Assembly (NCBI GenBank): GCA_944324945.1
Contig: CALUYE010000001.1
Coordinates: forward strand, 558,001 to 622,000
Length of the DNA stretch: 64,000 nucleotides
Direction: 5' to 3'
Origin: Candidatus Gastranaerophilales bacterium
Lineage (GTDB): Bacteria; Cyanobacteriota; Vampirovibrionia; Gastranaerophilales; Gastranaerophilaceae
Part shown: piece after piece, positions 35,352 to 42,179 of the stretch
How the letters are laid out: each line of letters begins with the position of its first letter
Numbering within the stretch: the first letter of the stretch is position 1
Made by a program: the position numbers and the translations under genes
Notes under the pieces: generated by a model
The model's database searches: none
What the model was told of the DNA's origin: nothing
The model's input: only the letters and a program-made list of their open reading frames with translations

Positions 35352-36947
35352 ATGCTAAAATCACTTTTTATTAAAAATTTCATATTAATAAATGAAACAC
35401 GCCTTGATTTTAAAAAAGGGTTTAATGTTTTATGCGGCGAAACAGGTGCCGGTAAAAGCATTATAATAAAAGCTCTTGATATTGTCTTAGGCGCAAAAAC
35501 AGACAAAAATATCATGCTTGATAAAAATTCTCCCTGTCTTATTGAAGCGGTTTTTGAAAACAAAAACGAAGAAGTGGTAATTTCAAGAGAAATATCATCA
35601 ACATCCAAATTTCGCTTAAACGGAATTTTATCTTCTTTGGATGAAATTAAAGATTTAAGAGAATCCTTGATAGACATTCATTCGCAGCATCAAACTTATT
35701 CATACATGGCTTCCAAAAACCATATTCACCTTCTTGATGATTATATTATTAAAAAACATCCTGAATACAAAGAACTTCTTGTTAATTATCGGGAAAACTT
35801 TATAGAATACAGGGAAATTAATAAAAAACTTGAATTTTTAAAAGAAAATTCTCAAAATAATGAAAAAGAAATCGAATTTTTAAAATTTCAATTAAAAGAG
35901 CTTGACGACGCGCAAGTTAGAGAAAATGAAGAAGAAGAAATAAAATCTCAAATTGATATACTCTCAAACGCTCAAGAGCTTAAAGAAGGAACATATAGCG
36001 CTTATTACGCCCTGTATGGCGATAATCAGAGTATAATTGAGGCTTTGGGTAAAATTAAATACAGCTTATCGAATTTATCTCAAATCGATAAAGCTCTTGA
36101 AGATTACCACAGTACTATTTTTGACGTTTTTGAAAATTTAAAAGACTGCGCAAATGAACTTAGAAATTATTCATCATCTCTTGAATTTGATTCCGTAAAA
36201 CTCGATGAATTAAACGAAAGACTATCACTTATTCAAAAACTGAAAAGAAAATACGGTAACGATTTAGATTATGAGCGCGAAAATATAGATAAAAAACTAA
36301 AAGAACTGACAAACGATGATTTTAATATTGAAGAACTTGAAAAAAAAGCAGCACCCCTAAAAGAAATCTGCTCTCTTTTAAGCTCAAACATCAGAGAATA
36401 TCGAAATCAAAACGCATGCGAACTTTCTTTATTGATTGAAGAAAAATTAAAAAGTCTTGAATTAAAAGAAGCAAAGTTCGAAATTTCAATTAAAGAATCA
36501 ACCCCTGATGAGAAAGGATGCGAAAAAATTGAATTTTTGATTTCAACAAACAAAAATCAATCCCCTGCTCCACTAGTACGCATTGCATCAGGCGGTGAAA
36601 TTTCAAGAGTCATGCTTGCGCTTAAAACAATATTTGCCTCTATAGATAAAGTTTCTACCGTTGTTTTTGATGAAATAGATACGGGTATTTCAGGCGTTAC
36701 CTCGGGCGCTGTTGCAAATTCAATCTTGGAACTGTCAAAAACAACCCAGCTTATCTGTATCACCCATCAACCAATAATATGCGCCAAAGCCGATAATTTC
36801 ATCTGGATATCAAAAGAACACACCAAAAACACAAATATCACAATAAAAGAACTAACCAAAGAAGAAAGATTAAAAGCCCTGGCTCAAATGGCCGCCGGCG
36901 AAATCACCCCCACCACCCTCCAATTCGCCAAAACACTTGTCGGATGA
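35352..36947 (+). CDS. recN: DNA repair protein RecN
   Basis: RecN is an SMC-like ATPase that holds broken DNA ends during double-strand break repair. The 531-residue protein has Walker A GETGAGKS (29-36), the LIDIHSQHQT segment, a central coiled coil (roughly 145-330, rich in Glu/Lys heptads), the ABC signature IASGGEISRVMLALK, and Walker B STVVFDEIDTGISG followed by LICITHQP. It is slightly shorter than the E. coli protein through a reduced coiled coil. It is cotranscribed with nadK and meets the convergent arginase-family gene back to back. Confidence 0.96.
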   Translation: MLKSLFIKNFILINETRLDFKKGFNVLCGETGAGKSIIIKALDIVLGAKTDKNIMLDKNSPCLIEAVFENKNEEVVISREISSTSKFRLNGILSSLDEIKDLRESLIDIHSQHQTYSYMASKNHIHLLDDYIIKKHPEYKELLVNYRENFIEYREINKKLEFLKENSQNNEKEIEFLKFQLKELDDAQVRENEEEEIKSQIDILSNAQELKEGTYSAYYALYGDNQSIIEALGKIKYSLSNLSQIDKALEDYHSTIFDVFENLKDCANELRNYSSSLEFDSVKLDELNERLSLIQKLKRKYGNDLDYERENIDKKLKELTNDDFNIEELEKKAAPLKEICSLLSSNIREYRNQNACELSLLIEEKLKSLELKEAKFEISIKESTPDEKGCEKIEFLISTNKNQSPAPLVRIASGGEISRVMLALKTIFASIDKVSTVVFDEIDTGISGVTSGAVANSILELSKTTQLICITHQPIICAKADNFIWISKEHTKNTNITIKELTKEERLKALAQMAAGEITPTTLQFAKTLVG

Positions 36948-37811
36948 TTATTTAATCAAAGACAATTGATTCAGCATGTTTTTTAATTTGATTGCAATTT
37001 TTGGCATGGGTTCTGCTATTGTTAGGGCTATTAAGTTATATTCTTTTGAAATATCATTAATTATTCTAATCACTTCATTTATTTTTAATCCGTCGGGCAC
37101 AACTCCGACTGCTGCTATAATTTCTTTGGGGTCTAATACATCTAAATCAAAATGAATCATGACATTTTTTGCGCCGGTTGATTTAATCCAAGATAGGATT
37201 TTATTACTGTTTTTATTTATATCTTTATTTATCAGGTGTTTGATTTTGTATTCTTTTTGTCTTATTTTAATTTCTTCTCTTTCCCAATCTCTTAGCCCTA
37301 AAAATAAAATTTTAGAAGGGTCAATAAAGGAAGGAAGAATTTTATTTATGTTTTCATTAACCTTACCCATCATAGCACTTACTGCCATTGCATGATAACC
37401 GTTATAATTATCATAAGGCAAGGTAATATCAGGATGCGCATCAATCCAAATAACTGCTGTATCGTTATTATATTTTTTATTTAAATAAGTAAAAGGAATA
37501 ACACTTGTTGAACATTCTCCTCCAAAAGTAAGGATTTTATCGGGATTTGCTTTTTTGATTATTTCAAGAGCTTTTTTGCTTTGCTTTATTATAATTTTAT
37601 AGTCAAGAATTCCTTCTTTCTCTTGTCTTTTTGAAATTTTTTTATCTATCGGGACTGTATATGTTTCATTTTTTGTTTCGGGGGCTAAAAAATTAAGCAA
37701 AAAAGAACCAAGGATATATCCTTTTGAAGAATCTTCAATACTTAAATCAGATACTAAGCTTGAAATGTTCCCTCCCTGCCATTGCGGATATATAAGTCTT
37801 ATTGTTGTCAT
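36948..37811 (-). CDS. Arginase/agmatinase-family ureohydrolase
   Basis: A 287-residue member of the manganese ureohydrolases (arginase, agmatinase, formimidoylglutamase, guanidinobutyrase). The ligand motifs DAHPDI and HFDLDVLDP are intact, and the later segment IAEP-like TIAEPMPK closes the fold. The first motif, normally GGDHS, reads GGECS, so a His ligand of one Mn is replaced by Cys; that may change the metal site or the reaction. Which guanidino or ureido compound is hydrolysed cannot be told. A ribosome binding site AAAGG precedes the ATG. The gene is convergent with recN and shows no operon partner. Confidence 0.82.
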   Translation of the reverse strand: MTTIRLIYPQWQGGNISSLVSDLSIEDSSKGYILGSFLLNFLAPETKNETYTVPIDKKISKRQEKEGILDYKIIIKQSKKALEIIKKANPDKILTFGGECSTSVIPFTYLNKKYNNDTAVIWIDAHPDITLPYDNYNGYHAMAVSAMMGKVNENINKILPSFIDPSKILFLGLRDWEREEIKIRQKEYKIKHLINKDINKNSNKILSWIKSTGAKNVMIHFDLDVLDPKEIIAAVGVVPDGLKINEVIRIINDISKEYNLIALTIAEPMPKIAIKLKNMLNQLSLIK

Positions 37812-37963
37812 AAATTACCTTTCTTATTAATAAATTAAATATATTACAAAATTGTTGACATTAAAATATTAATAAATAAAATATTAATTGCGCATATCGA
37901 AGCAAAGGGCATATAAGAACTCTGTTTTTATATGTTTTAAATACGATTTTTAAGGAAATAATT

Positions 37964-38233
37964 ATGCAAGTAAATTTTAGGGGAAATATAAATTCAACAT
38001 ATCAAAATAAAAACAATAACAACAATAAAATAAAAAATGCGGCAATAACGGCAGCTCAATGGTTTGGTTTTGGCATCGGGCTTGATATTGTTAACTATAA
38101 ATTTACTGCAATTAAATCCCCCGCAAAAAAATCCCTTTTCATAAACACACTAATTGCAGCAGGTGCTGCATTGATTACCATGTTTCATAAAAATGATTCC
38201 AAAAAGATAAATAACATTAATATAATGGCTTAA
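37964..38233 (+). CDS. Small membrane protein with N-terminal VNFRG motif
   Basis: An 89-residue protein beginning MQVNFRGN, with the F-x-G motif at residues 5-7, followed by an Asn/Lys-rich run and two hydrophobic helices (about 30-46, AITAAQWFGFGIGLDIV, and 60-76, LFINTLIAAGAALITMF). The ending is basic. AAGGA precedes the ATG. No family is recognised. It resembles the small two-helix proteins inside the nearby transposon in design, though it lies outside the inverted repeats. Confidence 0.6.
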   Translation: MQVNFRGNINSTYQNKNNNNNKIKNAAITAAQWFGFGIGLDIVNYKFTAIKSPAKKSLFINTLIAAGAALITMFHKNDSKKINNINIMA

Positions 38234-38290
38234 TTATTTTATAGTATATTTAAAAAAGGTTAAAAGTAAATATTTAAATTGGGGTTTATT

Positions 38291-38767
38291 ATGAATGAAA
38301 TTGAGATTAGAAGGGCTAAGGAAGGGGATGTTGGGGATATTGTCAGGTTGCTTTATGAAGTTCATAAGGTGCATAGTGATTTAAGGCCTGATTTATTTAA
38401 GGCGGGTGCTAAGAAATATACGGATAAGGAGCTTGAAAGAATAATTTCTGATGATAAAACTCCTGTTTTTGTCGCGCAAAAAAATGATGAAATTGTAGGC
38501 TATGTATTTTGCATTCATCAGCAGTTTGTTAGCAGTAACAATATGACTGATATTAAAACTCTATATATTGATGATTTATGTGTTCATAAAGCCATGAGAG
38601 GCAAGCATATCGGAAAAATGCTTTATGACTATGTAGTTAAGTATGCTAAAGAAAATGAATTTTATAATATAACTTTAAATGTATGGGCTGATAATAAAAA
38701 TGCTTTTGAATTTTATAAAAAAATAGGACTAAAAATTCAGAAAATCGGAATGGAAAAAATTTTATAA
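38291..38767 (+). CDS. GNAT-family N-acetyltransferase
   Basis: A 158-residue GNAT protein. The acetyl-CoA pyrophosphate-binding motif A reads DDLCVHKAMRGKHIGKMLYD (R-x-x-x-I-G-K), preceded by IVGYVFCIHQQ and followed by LNVWADNKNAFEFYKKIGL, the C-terminal GNAT hallmark. The ATG at 38291 has GGGG seven bases upstream; a TTG 12 bp earlier is less likely. The acceptor (a small amine or a ribosomal protein) is unknown. It is the last ordinary gene before the transposon. Confidence 0.85.
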   Translation: MNEIEIRRAKEGDVGDIVRLLYEVHKVHSDLRPDLFKAGAKKYTDKELERIISDDKTPVFVAQKNDEIVGYVFCIHQQFVSSNNMTDIKTLYIDDLCVHKAMRGKHIGKMLYDYVVKYAKENEFYNITLNVWADNKNAFEFYKKIGLKIQKIGMEKIL

Positions 38768-38990
38768 CCTCTACATATAAAATTAATAAAAACAATGAAT
38801 TTCTAATCGAATGTCTTACTTTTATTACGGTTAATTCTTAATTATGAAGCCTATCCGTTAATTCGCTGCACTCTTGAAGTTTTGTCCGGATATCCCGGGA
38901 GAGTATTTCTATAATTGTATTTTCAATTTTATTCCGGTGATTTAATATTTTTTTGTATCTATTGTAAAGAAACACATGGTTTGATTATTA
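38768..38990. other. Intergenic stretch left of the transposon with partial end-repeat copies
   Basis: No gene is seen. It contains TGTCCGGATA at 38883-38892, identical to the first ten bases of the inferred left terminus, and GGTTTGATTATTA at 38978-38990, which copies the inner part of the repeat. These may be extra transposase-binding sites (which would move the true end outward to 38883) or remnants of an earlier insertion. A short Sma-type palindrome CCCGGG lies at 38895-38900. Confidence 0.5.
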
Positions 38991-39016
38991 TGTCCGGATA
39001 GTTTGATTATTTTGGA
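38991..39016 (+). repeat. Left terminal inverted repeat
   Basis: Starts TGTCCGGATA and continues GTTTGATTATTTTGGA. Its reverse complement matches the right terminus 47485-47510 at 24 of 26 bases and the internal copy 47320-47344 at 24 of 25. Confidence 0.8.
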
Positions 39017-39183
39017 ATAAAATTGTTTTAAATTTTTAAAACAATGTAAGATTTTTAAAATTTTTTATAAATAAAATGCATTCAAATAATTGTAAATTTT
39101 ATTATAATATTGTGAAAAAACTAGCAAAAAATATATTCAGCTGTTTTATATTAGAAAATATCAGTATTAAGAAAAGAGTAATA

Positions 39184-40407
39184 ATGAAAGTGCAAAATAT
39201 ACGAAGAATAAACAATAATAAAATGTCTTTTAGGGGTGTATTTGCAAATAAAATTAGAGAAACGCTAAGTGGAATAGATAAAAAACATTCCGAAGTCAGA
39301 ACAACTGATTATTTGGATGATTTTCATAAAAATATAGATGCCATAGACAAATGGTATGATACAGAATCACAAAAAGCCAGAGAAGCTTGGTTTTTTAGGA
39401 AAAGCAAGCTAAAACGTATTGATGAACAATATAAGGCTAAAAATGAAGTTTGGAAACAAGATACTGAAATATTTGTACAGGCAAAAGAAGCCCATTTGCA
39501 AGATATAGAACAGCTCCTTGAAAATGCTAAGAAATATAATACCGCTCTTGAAGAGATTAATCGATTAAAAGAAGAAGCAAGAGTTACAGCTTCTACTATA
39601 CAATTGGTAAAGCAACAGCAAGCTGCAAATAAAAATTCTGGTTTTAACAGACTTGCAGGATACGAATCAGAAAAAACAACATTACAAAGATATTTAATTA
39701 ATCCTATTTTTGAAGAACAATCGGGAAAACCAATTAAACTTCCTAATGCAATATTATTCTTTGGTCCGACCGGCGTCGGAAAAACAACTTTTGCAATTGC
39801 ACTTGCTCAAGAAATAAAAGAGGGAAAAGAACCTGTTAAAATAGATATGACTAACGACCCTGATGAAATAATGGAAGAAATTGAAGTTATGTCAAGAAGA
39901 GCAAGAAAACATTATAAAGAAACAGGAGAGAGAACACTTATACTATTAGATGAAGTAGAAACTATTGCAAATGATGATTCAGAAGTTCTTGACGAATTAA
40001 AGGCAAAATTAACTAAAGCATTTAAAGAAGATAAATGTATTTATATTATGACTTCTAACAATCCAACATTAATTTCAAAAGACATTTTAACACCTGACAG
40101 AACAGGGTTGATTGTTAGTGTTGACCCGCCTGATTATGATAATGCTCAAGCTGTAACTGAATTCTATTTTAAGAATCTGAAAAATGTAAATATAGATTAT
40201 AGCAGACTTGCAAGAGTATTAACGCAACAAAAAAATGGAGCATACAGTAATTCAGGAATTGAGGAAATATATAAATCATGCTGTACAATGAAAATTTCTT
40301 CAACTGATGATATAATAAATGCAATTAATTCAACTCAACCTAATATTACAAGAAGCGAACTGACTTCTTATGAAAACGATAAAAATAGATTCTTGGGAAA
40401 TGCTTAA
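39184..40407 (+). CDS. AAA+ ATPase with N-terminal coiled coil and SFRG motif (transposon cargo)
   Basis: I start at 39184 (MKVQNIRRINNNKMSFRGVF) rather than the ATG 108 bp upstream, because the polar leader plus SFRG (residues 15-18) is the pattern of other proteins here. The 407-residue product has a long charged helical region (about 25-165, probable coiled coil), then one AAA+ module: ILFFGPTGVGKTTFAIALA with Walker A Lys200, LILLDEVETIAND with D256/E257, sensor 1 YIMTSNNP, and a lid region ending in YSNSGIEEIYKS. The second-region sequence LTPDRTGLIVSVDPPD could supply an arginine. It is not like MuB or TnsC in layout, so a cargo function (remodelling a partner protein) is more likely than target selection. 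The next gene overlaps nearly end to start. Confidence 0.8.
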   Translation: MKVQNIRRINNNKMSFRGVFANKIRETLSGIDKKHSEVRTTDYLDDFHKNIDAIDKWYDTESQKAREAWFFRKSKLKRIDEQYKAKNEVWKQDTEIFVQAKEAHLQDIEQLLENAKKYNTALEEINRLKEEARVTASTIQLVKQQQAANKNSGFNRLAGYESEKTTLQRYLINPIFEEQSGKPIKLPNAILFFGPTGVGKTTFAIALAQEIKEGKEPVKIDMTNDPDEIMEEIEVMSRRARKHYKETGERTLILLDEVETIANDDSEVLDELKAKLTKAFKEDKCIYIMTSNNPTLISKDILTPDRTGLIVSVDPPDYDNAQAVTEFYFKNLKNVNIDYSRLARVLTQQKNGAYSNSGIEEIYKSCCTMKISSTDDIINAINSTQPNITRSELTSYENDKNRFLGNA

Positions 40408-40408
40408 T

Positions 40409-40834
40409 ATGATTGAAAGTATCAAAAGTAAAATTTCAGAACGTAATTTCAGAATTAATTCTGCTATTATTGCAGGAACTACAGGTATTGGAACTTTGGT
40501 TGGTATTGAAAAAAATAAACTAAATAAAATGGATCTTGATACAGTATTGACAGAAGAATATGGCAAATATCTTGAACAGATTAAAAACAATAATTCGACC
40601 ATTAAGGATAGCGTTAAACTTTCAGAGCAAAACCAAATAGCTAAAGATATTTTTAATGAAAAATGTAGATATGGACATGAGCTCTTAAGCAAAACAAATA
40701 AGAAGAATGTTTTACTTGGAGTTGCAATAGGTGCTACGGTTGGTATTTTAGGTGTTATTTTAAAAAATAAAATTTTTAAAGGAAAGAATAATGAAAATAA
40801 CTCCGATAAAAAATCACTCGATATACGCTCATAA
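40409..40834 (+). CDS. Two-helix membrane protein (transposon cargo)
   Basis: Begins within 2 bp of the AAA+ stop; GGGAA upstream suits the ATG at 40409 (an in-frame ATG at 40400 is also possible). The 141-residue product has two hydrophobic Gly-rich helices, about 17-35 (SAIIAGTTGIGTLVGI) and 105-124 (VLLGVAIGATVGILGVIL), with a charged loop of some 70 residues between. Both ends are basic. No family is recognised. Its last 44 bp overlap the next gene, so all three plus-strand genes are translationally coupled and probably act together. Confidence 0.65.
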   Translation: MIESIKSKISERNFRINSAIIAGTTGIGTLVGIEKNKLNKMDLDTVLTEEYGKYLEQIKNNNSTIKDSVKLSEQNQIAKDIFNEKCRYGHELLSKTNKKNVLLGVAIGATVGILGVILKNKIFKGKNNENNSDKKSLDIRS

Positions 40835-41852
40835 TACTTACTATAAAAATAACATACATAATGGTCGAATAAAATCAAATAACAATTTTTATATTCAATC
40901 ATTCAAAGGCTCTTATGATAGCAAAATAACAACAGAAATATCGAATATAAGAGATTCTTGTAAATATAAAAACGAAATAAAGGCACTAAAAGAAAACTCT
41001 CTTTTAAAAGAGGTATCTTTTGACGATTTTTTAGCTTCTGCAATGAGATTAACAAATAAGTATTCTAGCACTTTCCCTATAAAAGAAGACTTTTTTGAAT
41101 ACAAAGCAAAAAACAGATTTATCGAAATAATTAAAAAATGTTTAAATGACGAAGTAGAAAATTATATAAATCCTGAAAAATTATATGAATTTATCGACCA
41201 TTATTATTGGTGGGGGTTCAATGATAAAAAATTTGGCTCATCAAGTGCATTTACAGTAAATGCAGCGTGTATTTTGCCTTACGCAAAACAATATGAAAGA
41301 GAATTGCAAATATCTAAACTTGAACATTTAACTTCACGTGAAAATACATATAGAAAAGCACTGCAAGTTCAAGAACATGAGTTAAAAAACAAAGAATTTA
41401 TAAATGAAATATATTTTCAACCTTTGATAACCTCAAAAAATGACCCGACAATAAGTTTGCCTAATGCCATTATGATAGAGGGGGGAAATCCAAAAGACAG
41501 TGAAGATCTTATTAGTTGGGCATTGTCGAAAACACCAAGCAATAAGATAGTAGTCGAGAATGACAAATCTTCAAATAATACATTAATTAAAAACAGACTA
41601 AAATCAGCCCTCGAAAAATCCAGACAAACATTTGAGGAATATAGAATTCCAACACTAATATATTGCGAAGAACTTGATAGACTTGTTCAATCCTCAAATC
41701 CTCCGGTTGAAATTGCCTCAATGAAAGCTTTACTATCAAATACATATTCTAAATACGGAGCTACCATAATCTTTTCTACTCAAAATTCAAACAAAATAGA
41801 TAATGTTATAAAACAGCCACATAGAATGAAAAGCATAAACATTGACAACTAA
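40791..41852 (+). CDS. AAA-like pseudo-ATPase with SFKG motif (transposon cargo)
   Basis: The 353-residue protein begins with an Asn/Tyr/Lys-rich leader ending QSFKG (residues 36-40). From about residue 220 it follows the AAA+ core of its neighbour: LPNAIMIEG aligns with LPNAILFFGP, but the P-loop reads GGNPKDSED (231-239) with no G-K-T. LIYCEELDRL stands in the Walker B place and TIIFSTQNSNKID in the sensor 1 place. It stops just after the place where the neighbour has its SRH-like segment and has no lid. So it looks like a catalytically dead relative, perhaps a regulatory subunit in a mixed ring. AAGGA precedes the ATG. The end overlaps the convergent gene by 4 bp. Confidence 0.7.
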   Translation: MKITPIKNHSIYAHNTYYKNNIHNGRIKSNNNFYIQSFKGSYDSKITTEISNIRDSCKYKNEIKALKENSLLKEVSFDDFLASAMRLTNKYSSTFPIKEDFFEYKAKNRFIEIIKKCLNDEVENYINPEKLYEFIDHYYWWGFNDKKFGSSSAFTVNAACILPYAKQYERELQISKLEHLTSRENTYRKALQVQEHELKNKEFINEIYFQPLITSKNDPTISLPNAIMIEGGNPKDSEDLISWALSKTPSNKIVVENDKSSNNTLIKNRLKSALEKSRQTFEEYRIPTLIYCEELDRLVQSSNPPVEIASMKALLSNTYSKYGATIIFSTQNSNKIDNVIKQPHRMKSINIDN

Positions 41853-42175
41853 ATGGAATTATTTTTTTTATCATTAATATAGTGTCTGATAGCCTTAACT
41901 GCTTGAACAGCAGTTACCAATATACAAGCTGCCATTGTTCCAAACAATATTTTTTCTCCTATCGGATTTGATTTCGAAACGTTTTTTGCCACATCTTTAC
42001 TTGCAAATCCATCTCCACATGCAAACCCTAATCCAGCTAATAATAAACCCTCTGCTATACTTGCTTTTAATACTTTATAGTCTTTTATTTCATCTTTTTT
42101 TAAATTGTCAGTATTATTTCCAAATAGCACATTTTTATTAGAATTTATACTATGAGTAAGTTTTTGTATTTGCAT
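41849..42175 (-). CDS. Two-helix membrane protein with VLFG motif (transposon cargo)
   Basis: Start at 42175 (MQIQKLTHSINSNKNVLFGN) with AAGG upstream gives 108 residues; the longer frame to 42211 overlaps the AAA+ gene. The leader carries VLFG (16-19). Two hydrophobic segments follow, about 40-56 (AEGLLLAGLGFACGDGF) and 75-92 (ILFGTMAACILVTAVQAV), and a basic tail. The design matches the plus-strand membrane protein at 40409. It lies 4 bp after the large AAA+ gene on the same strand, so each AAA+ gene in the element has its own small membrane partner. Confidence 0.65.
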   Translation of the reverse strand: MQIQKLTHSINSNKNVLFGNNTDNLKKDEIKDYKVLKASIAEGLLLAGLGFACGDGFASKDVAKNVSKSNPIGEKILFGTMAACILVTAVQAVKAIRHYINDKKNNSI

Positions 42176-42179
42176 AAAA

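Noticed and set aside
39184-40407. Assignment of the smaller AAA+ protein as MuB or TnsC
   Set aside because: It has a long N-terminal coiled coil, the SFRG leader and translational coupling to membrane proteins, and lies at the far end from the transposase; the call would be a guess.
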